64,000 nucleotides of DNA, from assembly GCA_900539375.1 (NCBI GenBank), contig UQBY01000019.1, forward strand, positions 4,104 to 68,103, written 5' to 3'. Made by a program: the position numbers and the translations under genes. Shown piece after piece: positions 34,410-43,844 of this stretch (its first letter is position 1; the number at the start of each line of letters is the position of its first letter). This DNA is from an uncultured Clostridium sp. (GTDB lineage: Bacteria; Bacillota; Clostridia; Clostridiales; Clostridiaceae). Under the pieces are notes generated by a model, which was not told the DNA's origin, searched no databases, and saw only the letters and a list, made by a program, of their open reading frames with translations.

Positions 34410-35087
34410 ATGAGGTTAAAAAAATATTATATTACTCTTATTATGATTATATTAGCAATTGTAAGCATTCCTATAAATATTTCTGCTAAAAATACTAATA
34501 CAAAAAAAGATAAAAAAGAAGAGATAAAGGGAATAATATTAATTGATCCAGGTCATGGAGGAATAGATGGAGGAGCTAAATCTTCTAATGGAACAATTGA
34601 AAAAGATATAAATTTACAAATAAGCAATAGACTAAAAGAAAAACTAGAAACAGAAGGGTATAAAGTGTATTTAACTAGAGAAGATGATAAAGAATTATCC
34701 ACTAGAAAAGTTGAAGATTTAGATAGTCGTTGTAAAATGAAAAAAGAGGTTAATTGTGATATTTTTATATCAATACATCAAAATAAATTTACAAATCCAA
34801 GATGTTATGGAGCACAAGTATGGTATGCAGATAATGAAAAAAGTACAAAATTAGGTGAATTAATACAAGTAGGATTAAAAGAAAAAGTTCAAGATGGAAA
34901 TACAAGACTTGCAAAAAATGCAAAAAATCAATATAGAATTTTAAGAGATGGTTATGATGGTGCTTCAGTAATAGTTGAATGTGGTTTTATTTCAAATTCT
35001 GAAGAAGAGGAGAGATTAAAAACAGAAGAACATCAAAATCAGATTGTAGATGGAATTACAGAAGGCATAAAAAATTATTTTAAATAA
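34410..35087 (+). CDS. cwlD: N-acetylmuramoyl-L-alanine amidase, CwlD type
   Basis: This is an Amidase_3 family enzyme that cleaves the amide between MurNAc and the stem peptide. In B. subtilis CwlD this is needed to form muramic delta-lactam in spore cortex. I choose ATG 34410, seven bases after GGAGG; the ATG six bases earlier is too close. It has 225 residues, an N-terminal membrane anchor or signal segment (about residues 5-24), then the zinc sites: His in IDPGHGGIDGG, Glu in TIEKDIN, His in SIHQN, and the catalytic Glu in VECGFISN. The single domain and its length fit CwlD better than vegetative amidases. Confidence 0.85.
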   Translation: MRLKKYYITLIMIILAIVSIPINISAKNTNTKKDKKEEIKGIILIDPGHGGIDGGAKSSNGTIEKDINLQISNRLKEKLETEGYKVYLTREDDKELSTRKVEDLDSRCKMKKEVNCDIFISIHQNKFTNPRCYGAQVWYADNEKSTKLGELIQVGLKEKVQDGNTRLAKNAKNQYRILRDGYDGASVIVECGFISNSEEEERLKTEEHQNQIVDGITEGIKNYFK

Positions 35088-35183
35088 AAAACTACTCCAC
35101 CTTACTTGTATATAAAATTAAAAATTACTTGTAAACTATACAAAAAAGAAATACACTATTATTAGATTATGGAGGTGGAGAGT

Positions 35184-36026
35184 TTGAGAGAAATTAATGT
35201 TAAAGAGATAGAAAACGCTGTTAGAAATTTGAGTATAGAAGCTAACTATTATGTTGGTGAAGATATAAAGGATGCTTTAATTGAGTTTAAGAAAAATGAA
35301 CCATTTAAAATTGCAGAAGAAGTTCTTGATAAAATTATTTTAAATGATGAAATAGCTTGCAAAGAACAAATGCCTATGTGTCAAGATACAGGTATGGCTT
35401 GTGTCTTTTTAGAAATTGGACAAGATGTTCATTTTGTTGGAGGACTATTAGAGGATGCTATTAATGAAGGTGTAAGAAGAGGTTATGAAGAAGGATATTT
35501 AAGAAAATCTGTAGTTAAAGACCCTATTGATAGAGTAAATACAAAAGATAATACACCAGCAATAATATATTATGATATAGTTCCTGGTGATAAGGTTAAA
35601 ATTACTTTAGCACCTAAAGGCTTTGGTTCTGAAAATATGAGTAGAATAGGAATGCTTAAACCAGCAGATGGATTAGAAGGAGTTAAAAAGTTTATAATAG
35701 ACACAGTAGAACAAGCAGGGCCAAATCCATGTCCTCCTATGGTTATTGGAGTTGGTATAGGTGGCACTTTTGATAAGGCTGCATATTTAGCTAAAAAAGC
35801 TTTACTTAGACCTATAAATGTTAGAAATTCAAATGAGTTTTATAAGAATTTAGAAGAAGAATTATTAGAAAAAATAAATAAACTTGGTATAGGGCCACAA
35901 GGCTTTGGAGGAAGAACTACTGCATTGGGATTAAATATAGAAACTTATCCAACACATATAGCAGGTCTTCCAGTAGCAGTAAATATAAATTGTCATGCTA
36001 CAAGACATAAAGATATAACTTTATAG
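35184..36026 (+). CDS. Class I fumarate hydratase, alpha subunit
   Basis: This is the catalytic-side subunit of a two-subunit [4Fe-4S] fumarase (TtdA/FumA N-terminal family) that interconverts fumarate and malate. The TTG at 35184 follows GGAGGTGGAG and gives 280 residues. Three conserved cysteines for the cluster are visible in PMCQDTG, GPNPCPP and NINCHATRH. L-tartrate dehydratase is a homologous alternative; the beta subunit follows 13 bases later. In a clostridium the pair probably serves a reductive or interconversion branch of a partial TCA cycle. Confidence 0.88.
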   Translation: MREINVKEIENAVRNLSIEANYYVGEDIKDALIEFKKNEPFKIAEEVLDKIILNDEIACKEQMPMCQDTGMACVFLEIGQDVHFVGGLLEDAINEGVRRGYEEGYLRKSVVKDPIDRVNTKDNTPAIIYYDIVPGDKVKITLAPKGFGSENMSRIGMLKPADGLEGVKKFIIDTVEQAGPNPCPPMVIGVGIGGTFDKAAYLAKKALLRPINVRNSNEFYKNLEEELLEKINKLGIGPQGFGGRTTALGLNIETYPTHIAGLPVAVNINCHATRHKDITL

Positions 36027-36039
36027 GAGGAATTTTGTT

Positions 36040-36597
36040 ATGGAAATTAAGCTTACAACACCACTAACAGAAGAGAAAACTAAGAATTTAAAAGCTGGAG
36101 ATAGTGTTTTATTATCTGGTGTTTTATATACAGGAAGAGATGCAGCTCATAAAAGACTTATAGATTTATTAGACCAAGGAAAAGAATTACCTATAAACGT
36201 AAAGGATGAAGTAATATATTATGTTGGTCCAAGCCCAGCTAAGCCAGGAATGGTAATAGGTTCTGCAGGTCCTACAACTAGTTACAGAATGGACCCATAT
36301 GCACCAAGATTATTAGATTTAGGATTAAAAGGAATGATTGGAAAAGGTGCAAGAAATCAAGAAGTAATTGATGCTATTGTAAGAAATAAAGCTGTTTACT
36401 TTGGAGCCATTGGAGGAGCTGCTGCACTTATTGGAAAAAGTATAGTTAGTTCAAAAATAATAGCATATGAAGATTTAGGTGCAGAAGCTATAAGAAAAAT
36501 AGAAGTAAAAGATATGCCCTTAGTTGTTATTATAGATAGTGAAGGAACAAATCTTTATGAAACTGGAAAGAAAGAATATCTAAATTCTCAAAAGTAA
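36040..36597 (+). CDS. Class I fumarate hydratase, beta subunit
   Basis: This is the partner of the preceding gene, 185 residues, equal to the C-terminal domain of single-chain class I fumarases. Motifs include TGRDAAHKR, VGPSPAKPG and SAGPTTSYRMDPY, then GKGARNQ near residue 107. AGGAGGA precedes the ATG. A terminator follows, closing a two-gene operon. Confidence 0.88.
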   Translation: MEIKLTTPLTEEKTKNLKAGDSVLLSGVLYTGRDAAHKRLIDLLDQGKELPINVKDEVIYYVGPSPAKPGMVIGSAGPTTSYRMDPYAPRLLDLGLKGMIGKGARNQEVIDAIVRNKAVYFGAIGGAAALIGKSIVSSKIIAYEDLGAEAIRKIEVKDMPLVVIIDSEGTNLYETGKKEYLNSQK

Positions 36598-36620
36598 GTA
36601 TATTTTAAGTGAAATGATGG

Positions 36621-36664
36621 AGCTGTGGTATTAAAAATTTTTATGCCACAGCTTTAGTTTTAAT
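36621..36664 (+). terminator. Terminator after the fumarase operon
   Basis: AGCTGTGGTAT pairs with ATGCCACAGCT (11 bp, one G-U pair) and is followed by TTAGTTTT. Confidence 0.85.
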
Positions 36665-36728
36665 ATAAAAAATTATTTAAGAAATATTCTAAGGTTTTTG
36701 ATATAATTTTTTGCAAATATAATGTAAC

Positions 36729-36757
36729 TTGAAAAAGTCATTTAACTTTAGCATAAT
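36729..36757 (+). promoter_or_regulatory. Promoter of the TPR/two-component operon
   Basis: TTGAAA at 36729 and CATAAT at 36752 lie 17 bases apart, 24 bases before the TPR gene start. Confidence 0.6.
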
Positions 36758-36780
36758 AAATAATAGAAGAGGTGAAAGTT

Positions 36781-37482
36781 ATGAAGAAAAAATCTAGAAT
36801 TGAATTACCAGGTAATTTAAGAGCAAAGAAAATAATATTAATTTTACTTGTAATATTAGTAATCCTTATATTAATAATTAATGGCATGGAAAATAGAAAA
36901 GATGAATCAAATTTATCAAATAAATCTAATTCACAAATAATAAAATCTCAAGAAAGTAGTGATACAGAAACTAATAAAGAAGAAAGTAATACAATAGAAG
37001 AATCTTTATATGAGGAAGCAAGAAATTTATTTTTTAATGAAAGAAATTATGAAAAAACTATAGAAAAAGCTAATGAAATAGTAAATCAGTTTCCAGAAAG
37101 TTATAAAGCTTATAATATAAGAGGGATAGCTAAGGCATATAATGGTGATTTTCATGAGGGAATGAAAGATATAGATAAAGCTTTAGATTTAAATTCAGAA
37201 TTTGGATATGCAAGGTTTAATAAAGCTTTAAATTATGAGCTTTATGGAGAATATGATAATGCTTTGACATGGTATGATAAAGCTTTAGAAGTTGAAGATT
37301 ATGTTTGGAGCTATTATGGAAAGGCTTCTATTTATGGTAGAAGAGGAGATGTGGAAAATACAATTAAATATTTAAAAATAGCAATATCAATGGATAGTTC
37401 TGTGAAAGATGAAGCAAAAACAGAATCAGATTTTGATAATGTAAGGAATTCTAAAGAATTTCAAGATTTAATAAATAACTAA
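36781..37482 (+). CDS. Membrane-anchored TPR protein
   Basis: This 233-residue protein has a basic N-terminus, one transmembrane segment (about residues 18-37), a Ser/Asn/Glu-rich linker and then TPR repeats from about residue 80 to 220 (for example AYNIRGIAKAYNGDFHEGM, YARFNKALNYELYGEYDNA and YYGKASIYGRRGDVENT). The ATG at 36781 follows AGAGGTGAAAG; a GTG nine bases earlier overlaps that site. It begins an operon with a response regulator 14 bases downstream, so it may be an accessory or sensory scaffold for that system. No specific function is known to me. Confidence 0.75.
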   Translation: MKKKSRIELPGNLRAKKIILILLVILVILILIINGMENRKDESNLSNKSNSQIIKSQESSDTETNKEESNTIEESLYEEARNLFFNERNYEKTIEKANEIVNQFPESYKAYNIRGIAKAYNGDFHEGMKDIDKALDLNSEFGYARFNKALNYELYGEYDNALTWYDKALEVEDYVWSYYGKASIYGRRGDVENTIKYLKIAISMDSSVKDEAKTESDFDNVRNSKEFQDLINN

Positions 37483-37496
37483 GGAGTGAACTTATT

Positions 37497-38180
37497 ATGT
37501 TTAATGTTTTAGTAGTAGATGATGAAAAAGAAATAAGAGATGCTATAGAAATATATTTAAGAGGAGAAAACTTAAATATAATAAAAGCTGGAGATGGAGT
37601 TGAAGCACTAGAATTATTAGAAAGTAATAATATACATTTGATAATTTTAGATGTAATGATGCCAAAACTTGATGGAATAAAAACATGTCTTGAAATAAGA
37701 AAAAATAGAAACATTCCTATAATAATGCTATCAGCAAAGGGAGAAGATTCTGATAAAATATTAGGACTAAATGTTGGTGCAGATGATTATATGACAAAGC
37801 CATTTAACAATATGGAGCTTGTTGCAAGAGTAAAATCTCAATTAAGAAGATATGATAAACCTCTTAATATAGGTGGAGATGGAATAATAAAGGTTAGAGA
37901 TTTAGTTATAGATGAAGTGGCTAAAAAGGTAATTGTAAGAGGTGTTGATGTAAAAGCTACAGCAACAGAATATAAGATTTTACATTTACTTGCATCTAAT
38001 TTAGGAAAAACTTTTTCTATAAAAGAAATATATGAAAAGGTATGGGAAGAAAATTTTTATAAAAGTGAGAACACAGTAACTGTACACATAAGAAGAATAA
38101 GAGAAAAAATAGAAATAAATACTAAAGAGCCAGAATATATCAAGGTGGTGTGGGGTATTGGCTACAAAATTGAAAAATAG
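37497..38180 (+). CDS. OmpR-family response regulator
   Basis: This transcription factor has 227 residues: a receiver domain (acidic pair Asp9-Asp10, phosphorylation site Asp52 in LILDVMMP, Lys101 in MTKPF) and a C-terminal winged helix (ATEYKILHLLASN, YKSENTVTVHIRRIREKIE). AAGGAGTGA precedes the ATG. Its last 23 bases overlap the histidine kinase. Its target genes cannot be deduced from the neighbours. Confidence 0.93.
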   Translation: MFNVLVVDDEKEIRDAIEIYLRGENLNIIKAGDGVEALELLESNNIHLIILDVMMPKLDGIKTCLEIRKNRNIPIIMLSAKGEDSDKILGLNVGADDYMTKPFNNMELVARVKSQLRRYDKPLNIGGDGIIKVRDLVIDEVAKKVIVRGVDVKATATEYKILHLLASNLGKTFSIKEIYEKVWEENFYKSENTVTVHIRRIREKIEINTKEPEYIKVVWGIGYKIEK

Positions 38181-39972
38181 CATAAAAAAATACTTTACAG
38201 AAGTTTGGTTTATAGAAATTATAATTGTTTTATTGATTGGTGGATATTTTTTTAATGAACTATATAATAGTCAAAAATCAACTTCATACTTAGTTAATTT
38301 AATAAAAGAAGTGAAAAATCCAGAAAAGGTATATAAAGAAAAATTAAAAGATGAGGCTACCCTTACAAGTGCAATTATATATGACAAAACTAATTCTTTA
38401 AAAAAGATTTATTATGGAACTGATAAAGAAAAACAAGAAATAGAATCATATTTTAAGTATAATCCTAACACTATGAATACTACAATTACAAATAAATCTG
38501 AAAGATTTATAACTATTCCTAAAAATATATATTTTATTATTAGAGATAAAAGAACAAATGAGATAATATCAAATGATATATATTTATCAAAAAATAAATA
38601 TACTAAAGATGAAATTATTCAATATATAAATAATAAATATGAAGGAAAAGGTATATATATTTTTTATAATAATAGCACAAATTTTAATGAAGTAGTTTCA
38701 AAAGATAAACTAATAGAAACAGATGATGTTATAAGTTATTATGAAGAATATTATTATACAGATTCAAGTAGATACAATAATTTAAATGATGTAAAAATTT
38801 TAAAAGTTATAATTTTTATTGGCATTATTGGAATGTTATTAATGCTAAAAATTCTTATGGTATTAATTTTTAATGGCAAGAAGGTTAATACAAAATTCAT
38901 GAAAAATATTAAATATATAGTAAACAATGCATTAAAGTATAGAGAAACTAAAAAGATTATTATAACAACTATAATAGGCTTAGTGATATTTTATATTTTC
39001 TATTTGTATTTAATAGCAGAAGGTGGACGTGAAAAGAATATATTAGTAAACTTTTTTACTATGTATCCTTTTAAAGGAAGTTTACTATTAATATTTTGTC
39101 CTCTTATAGTACTTTTTTATTATGTAAAGAAAATAATAGAAGTAAAAAAAGTAACAGAGGCTTTAGAGTGTATAAATCATGGAAATTTAGAATGTGAATT
39201 ACCAAAGGGTGAATCAAAGGAAATAATTGAACTAGTAGAAAATATAAAAGAATTAAAAATAGGATATGAATTAGCTGTTGAAGATACACTAAAAAATGAA
39301 AGAATAAAAACAGAATTAATATCAAATGTTTCCCATGATTTAAGAACTCCCCTTACATCAATAATTAATTATGTAAATATACTTCAACAAAATAATATAA
39401 CTGAAGAGGAAGAAAAAGAATATCTTTCTATATTAGAAAAAAAATCTAAAAAATTAAAGGTATTAATAGATGACCTTTTTGAAATGTCAAAAATCAATAG
39501 TGGAAAGATGAAATTAAATAAAGAAAATATAGATATAATGTCATTAATACATCAAGCTATAGGAGAATATTCATTTTTATATGAAGATAAAGGTATTGAA
39601 TTTAAAGTAGAAAGCAATTGTGAAGAAATAATAATGGAGTTAGATGGAAAAATGATTTCCCGTGCTATTGAAAATATAGTAATTAACTCATTAAAATATT
39701 CACTAGAAAAAACTAGAGTTTATGTTCAGGTAGAGAAAACAGAAAAAGAAGTAAAAATAGCCTTTAAAAATATAGCAAATTATGATATGGACTTTGATGA
39801 TAATGAAATATTTGAAAGATTTGTAAGAGCAGATAAATCTAGAAATTCCAATATAGAGGGTTCAGGATTAGGTCTTGCAATAACAAAAAGCATAATTGAA
39901 CTTCATGAAGGAAGTGTTAATGTTCAACGTGAAGGAGATATGTTTAAGATATTTATAATACTTCCTATATAA
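38158..39972 (+). CDS. Sensor histidine kinase with large outer domain
   Basis: This is the cognate kinase of the preceding regulator, 604 residues. The start is taken as TTG 38158, about nine bases after AAGGTGG inside the regulator; TTG 38170 is an alternative. TM1 is at about residues 17-33, then about 185 extracytoplasmic residues rich in Lys, Asn and Tyr, then three membrane segments (about 218-243, 265-286 and 303-323). The catalytic core has the phospho-His at 393 (SNVSHDLRTPL), the N-box with NIVINSLKYS and the G-box GSGLGLAI. The outer domain matches no sensor I recognise. The four-TM layout recalls wall or peptide stress sensors, but that is only a guess. Confidence 0.9.
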   Translation: MATKLKNSIKKYFTEVWFIEIIIVLLIGGYFFNELYNSQKSTSYLVNLIKEVKNPEKVYKEKLKDEATLTSAIIYDKTNSLKKIYYGTDKEKQEIESYFKYNPNTMNTTITNKSERFITIPKNIYFIIRDKRTNEIISNDIYLSKNKYTKDEIIQYINNKYEGKGIYIFYNNSTNFNEVVSKDKLIETDDVISYYEEYYYTDSSRYNNLNDVKILKVIIFIGIIGMLLMLKILMVLIFNGKKVNTKFMKNIKYIVNNALKYRETKKIIITTIIGLVIFYIFYLYLIAEGGREKNILVNFFTMYPFKGSLLLIFCPLIVLFYYVKKIIEVKKVTEALECINHGNLECELPKGESKEIIELVENIKELKIGYELAVEDTLKNERIKTELISNVSHDLRTPLTSIINYVNILQQNNITEEEEKEYLSILEKKSKKLKVLIDDLFEMSKINSGKMKLNKENIDIMSLIHQAIGEYSFLYEDKGIEFKVESNCEEIIMELDGKMISRAIENIVINSLKYSLEKTRVYVQVEKTEKEVKIAFKNIANYDMDFDDNEIFERFVRADKSRNSNIEGSGLGLAITKSIIELHEGSVNVQREGDMFKIFIILPI

Positions 39973-40050
39973 AAGCGTATATAATTTGTAGTTTATTGTG
40001 AAAAGTCATAAAAAAATGTACAAATTTTAGTTCAAAATAACTAAAATATA

Positions 40051-40079
40051 TTAACATTTTGATATATGTATGATAAAAT
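40051..40079 (+). promoter_or_regulatory. Promoter of ptsI
   Basis: TTAACA at 40051 and TAAAAT at 40074 lie 17 bases apart, with an extended -10 TGA. The leader is about 80 bases. Confidence 0.6.
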
Positions 40080-40164
40080 TAAAATAGTGTAAGTATTAAA
40101 AGAGCTTTGAAAGAAAAAATTGACAGAAAAACAATATTCTATAAATAATTTAGGAGGAAAAAGT

Positions 40165-41784
40165 ATGAAAAAGGGAATAGCAGCATCAAAAGGCTATGCA
40201 ATAGGAAAAGTTTTTTTACAAGTTAATGAGGAAATAGTTATAACAGATGAAAAAATTTCTGATATAGAAGGAGAAAAAGCAAAATTACAAAAGGCACTTG
40301 ATGATTCAAGAGCTCAATTAGAAAAAATAAAAGAAAAAGCATTAACAGAAATGGGAGAAGAAAAAGCTCAAGTTTTTGAAGCACATATAACATTATTAGA
40401 TGACCCAGAATTTACTGGTGCAATGCAAATGGAAATAGAATCTAACAGCACAAACTCAATGAAAGCGGTTCAGTCTGTTACAGATATGTTTGTATCAATT
40501 TTTGATGCAATGGAAGATGCTTATATGAGAGAAAGAGCAGCAGATATAAAAGATGTTTCAAAGAGAATAATTTCAAATTTAGCAGGTAAAGGTGGAGATG
40601 CTTTTGCTATAACAGAAGAAAATACAATAGTTGTAGCACATGATTTAACACCATCAGATACAGCTCAATTAGATAGAAGCAAAGTTGTTGGATTTATAAC
40701 AGATATTGGAGGAAGAACTTCTCATGCTGCTATTATGGCTAGAACATTAGAAATTCCTGCAGTATTAGGACTTGGAGATATAACTACTTCTGTTAAAACT
40801 GGAGATAAGGTAATTGTTGATGGTATAACTGGAGATGTAATAATAAACCCTTCAGAAGAAGTAATTGCAGAATACACTGAAAAGAAAGAAAAATTCCAAG
40901 CTGAACAAGAAGAATTAAAGAAATTAATAGATGTAAAAACTACTACTAAATCTGGTAGAAGAATAGAAGTTTGTGGAAACATAGGTAAGCCAGAAGATGT
41001 TCTTGGTGTTATAGCAAATGGTGGAGATGGTGTAGGATTATTTAGAACAGAATTCTTATACATGGATAGAGAAAGTGCTCCAACTGAAGAAGAACAATTT
41101 GAAAGCTATAAATTTGTTTTAGAAAAGATGGAAGGAAAGCAAGTTGTTATAAGAACTCTTGATATTGGTGGAGACAAGACTCTTCCTTATTTACCATTAC
41201 CTCAAGAAATGAATCCATTCTTAGGATATAGAGCAATAAGACTTTGCTTAGATAAAAAAGAAATATTTAAAGTACAATTAAGAGCATTACTTAGAGCATC
41301 TGTATTTGGTAAGCTTTGTGTTATGTTCCCAATGATTTCAGGAATACAAGAATTCCGTCAAGCTAAAGAAGTTGTTGAGGAATGTAAGGCAGAACTTAGA
41401 ACAGAAGGAAAAGAATACTCAGACAATATCCAATGGGGTATAATGGTTGAAATCCCAGCAGCTGCAGTTATGGCTGATGAATTAGCTAAGGAAGTAGATT
41501 TCTTCTCAATAGGAACAAATGATTTAATTCAATACACATTAGCAGCAGATAGAATGAGTGAAAAAGTATCATACCTTTACAACCCAATGCATCCTGCAGT
41601 ATTAAGATTAATAAAAATGACTATAGATGGTGCACATTCTCAAGGTAAATGGGTTGGAATGTGTGGTGAAATGGCTGGAGACGAAACAGCTATTCCAACA
41701 TTAGTTGAATATGGATTAGATGAGTTCTCAATGAGTGCTACATCAATTCTTCCAGCTAAAAAGATAATGTTAGAACAAGAATAG
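40165..41784 (+). CDS. ptsI: PTS enzyme I
   Basis: Enzyme I takes phosphate from phosphoenolpyruvate and passes it to HPr, starting all PTS sugar uptake. The ATG at 40165 follows TAGGAGGAA, giving 539 residues. The active His187 lies in GGRTSHAAIMART. The C-terminal PEP-binding domain has GDGVGLFRTEFLYM, RTLDIGGDK and the C-terminal Cys loop in GMCGEMAGD. ptsH is not adjacent, unlike in Bacillus; this gene stands alone between a promoter and a terminator. Confidence 0.96.
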   Translation: MKKGIAASKGYAIGKVFLQVNEEIVITDEKISDIEGEKAKLQKALDDSRAQLEKIKEKALTEMGEEKAQVFEAHITLLDDPEFTGAMQMEIESNSTNSMKAVQSVTDMFVSIFDAMEDAYMRERAADIKDVSKRIISNLAGKGGDAFAITEENTIVVAHDLTPSDTAQLDRSKVVGFITDIGGRTSHAAIMARTLEIPAVLGLGDITTSVKTGDKVIVDGITGDVIINPSEEVIAEYTEKKEKFQAEQEELKKLIDVKTTTKSGRRIEVCGNIGKPEDVLGVIANGGDGVGLFRTEFLYMDRESAPTEEEQFESYKFVLEKMEGKQVVIRTLDIGGDKTLPYLPLPQEMNPFLGYRAIRLCLDKKEIFKVQLRALLRASVFGKLCVMFPMISGIQEFRQAKEVVEECKAELRTEGKEYSDNIQWGIMVEIPAAAVMADELAKEVDFFSIGTNDLIQYTLAADRMSEKVSYLYNPMHPAVLRLIKMTIDGAHSQGKWVGMCGEMAGDETAIPTLVEYGLDEFSMSATSILPAKKIMLEQE

Positions 41785-41802
41785 AATAATTTTTATAAAA
41801 TT

Positions 41803-41830
41803 AGGGGCTATTTTATAGCTCCTTTTTTTT
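41803..41830 (+). terminator. Terminator after ptsI
   Basis: AGGGGCTA and TAGCTCCT pair around TTTTA and are followed by eight T. Confidence 0.85.
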
Positions 41831-41915
41831 AATAAAAATTTTTACATTATACACATATTATTATTTGGTTTTGGAAAAAGTAACAAATATAAAATATTAA
41901 AAAGGAAGTGTTATA

Positions 41916-43088
41916 TTGGTTACTATTCTAGAAAATGTCCATGTATATGCACCAGAAGATAAAGGAATAAAAAATGTATTAATTTTAGGAGATAAATTTG
42001 AAGGATTATATGATAATTTAGATTTAAATTCAGATACCATTAAGATAAATAAAATAAATTGTGAAGGAAAGCTTATGTTTCCAGGATTTATTGATAATCA
42101 TGTACATATATTAGGTGGTGGTGGAGAAGGGGGATTTAATACAAGAACACCAGAAATAAAGTTTACTGACTTAATTAAAGCTGGAATAACTTCTGTTGTT
42201 GGATGTATTGGAACAGATGATGTGTGCAGAAATATAAAAACATTAATAGCAAAGGTAAAAGAATTAGAGCTAAATGGCATATCAGCATATTGTTATACAG
42301 GTTCTTATAGTGTTCCTGTAAAAACAGCTACAAGTAGCATAAAAGAGGACTTAATGTTATTAAATAATGTAATAGGTGTTGGTGAAATAGCACTATCTGA
42401 CCATAGAAGCTCACAACCTACTTATGAATCCTTTGTTAATTTAGTATCTCAAGGAAGGGTAGGAGGACTTTTATCTGGAAAGTCTGGAGTTGTTAATGTT
42501 CATATTGGTGGTGGTGCAAGAAGAATGGATATGTTATTTTCACTTATAAAAAATACAGAAATTCCACCAACACAGCTTTTACCAACTCATGTAAATAGAA
42601 CAGAAAATTTATTTAATATGGGAGTTGAGTATATTAAAGAAGGTGGATATGTTGATTTTACAACAAGTAGTGATGAAGAATTTTTAGAAGAAGGAGAATT
42701 AACAGCAAGTGAAGCTTTAAAAAAAATAGTAGATATGAATTTACCTATAAGTCATGTTACATTTTCTTCTGATGGAAATGGAAGTATGCCTAATTTTAAT
42801 GAAAAAAGAGAGCTTATAGGATTAAAGATTTGTAATGTTAATTCATTATATAAAGAGGTTAAAAAAGCAATTTTAAATAAAAAAATACCTATAGAAATAG
42901 CTTTAAGCACAATAACTTCAAATGTAGCAAAAATTTTAAAACTAGAAGATAAAGGAGAAATAAAAGCTGGAAAAACAGCTGATTTTGTTATTGTTAATAA
43001 AGAAAGTTTTGATATAGAAGATGTTTATGCAAAAGGAGTGCAAGTTGTTAAAAATAAAATTCCTATTAAAAAAGGAATGTTTGAATAA
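41916..43088 (+). CDS. iadA: Beta-aspartyl (isoaspartyl) dipeptidase
   Basis: This M38 metallopeptidase hydrolyses isoaspartyl dipeptides derived from damaged proteins. The start is TTG after AAGGAAGTG; 390 residues. It has the amidohydrolase metal motif DNHVHILGG, the family-typical GSYSVPV and GEIALSDHRSSQP segments, metal His residues in VHIGGG and PTHVNR, and the catalytic Asp in FSSDGNGSMPNF. It is a single-gene unit. IadA is the best fit because of the DHRSSQP and GSMPNF motifs; other amidohydrolases lack them. Confidence 0.92.
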   Translation: MVTILENVHVYAPEDKGIKNVLILGDKFEGLYDNLDLNSDTIKINKINCEGKLMFPGFIDNHVHILGGGGEGGFNTRTPEIKFTDLIKAGITSVVGCIGTDDVCRNIKTLIAKVKELELNGISAYCYTGSYSVPVKTATSSIKEDLMLLNNVIGVGEIALSDHRSSQPTYESFVNLVSQGRVGGLLSGKSGVVNVHIGGGARRMDMLFSLIKNTEIPPTQLLPTHVNRTENLFNMGVEYIKEGGYVDFTTSSDEEFLEEGELTASEALKKIVDMNLPISHVTFSSDGNGSMPNFNEKRELIGLKICNVNSLYKEVKKAILNKKIPIEIALSTITSNVAKILKLEDKGEIKAGKTADFVIVNKESFDIEDVYAKGVQVVKNKIPIKKGMFE

Positions 43089-43097
43089 GTTAAGAGA

Positions 43098-43117
43098 AGA
43101 GGGCATAAAAGCCCTCT
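43098..43117. terminator. Shared terminator between convergent genes
   Basis: AGAGGGC pairs with GCCCTCT around ATAAAA. It lies between the iadA stop and the stop of the minus-strand hydrolase; the T-rich sequence after it on the plus strand suits iadA, and the minus-strand side is weaker. Confidence 0.7.
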
Positions 43118-43120
43118 AAA

Positions 43121-43672
43121 TTAGTTTTTGAAAAAAACATGATTTCCAATTGTTTTCACATCAGTTTTTTCTGTAGATTTCATCCAAGAACAAGTAGATA
43201 TTTTTGGGTTATAAAAAAATATAGCATTGTTTGTTGGGTCTACACCTTTTATTGCTTCATAAACAGCATTATAACAATCTTCATCTGGATTAGCTATAAT
43301 TTCATTGTCTTTTACACAAGAAAAAGCATTTTTTTGAAAAATCACTTCTTTAATGCTGTTTGGGAATTCAGGGTTTATAACTCTGTTTAAAACCACAGAG
43401 GCAACAGCTACTTTTCCTTCAAAAGGTTCACCACGACTTTCTGCATATACTAATTTTGCCATAAGGTCTATGTCAGATTGAACAATATATAACTGTTTTT
43501 GTTTGCTATTGAATACCTGAACAACCTCCTCTGAATTTATATAATTACTTTCTTGCCCTTCTAAATAGTTATTTCCTTCAATGGAAGTAGTATCAGCTTT
43601 AACAAGTGAAGCTGGATACAATAAAATAATTAAGACTAAGTAAAACAAAAATTGATTGAAAAGTTTTTTCAT
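43121..43672 (-). CDS. SleB/CwlJ-family cell wall hydrolase
   Basis: This is a Hydrolase_2 (SleB catalytic) family protein, 183 residues, with an N-terminal signal peptide (about residues 2-25) and no peptidoglycan-binding domain. The catalytic Glu is in KLVYAESRGEP; other family marks are VASVVLNRVINPEFP and the FYNPK segment near the C-terminus. The start at 43672 follows AGGAGGT on the minus strand; the upstream in-frame Met at 43717 lies before that site. SleB proteins are lytic transglycosylases acting on spore cortex, but short Hydrolase_2 members may act in vegetative wall turnover. Confidence 0.85.
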   Translation of the reverse strand: MKKLFNQFLFYLVLIILLYPASLVKADTTSIEGNNYLEGQESNYINSEEVVQVFNSKQKQLYIVQSDIDLMAKLVYAESRGEPFEGKVAVASVVLNRVINPEFPNSIKEVIFQKNAFSCVKDNEIIANPDEDCYNAVYEAIKGVDPTNNAIFFYNPKISTCSWMKSTEKTDVKTIGNHVFFKN

Positions 43673-43844
43673 GTATAACCTCCTATTTCTAACCCAGTCA
43701 AAAAATAGTATGACCAAGAAAATTTTTATTATGCAAAAATTTTTTTAGAGGTAAAAATTAAAATTTGATTAATATATTTTTGCTTTGTGCCAAAAGGAAT
43801 AAATTTGTTGTATAATTTAAATAAAGAAATGTGAGGTGAGATAT

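Noticed and set aside
35184..36597. L-tartrate dehydratase instead of fumarase for the two-subunit hydratase.
   Set aside because: Not excluded, but no tartrate transporter or regulator is nearby, and stand-alone two-subunit fumarase is the usual clostridial case.
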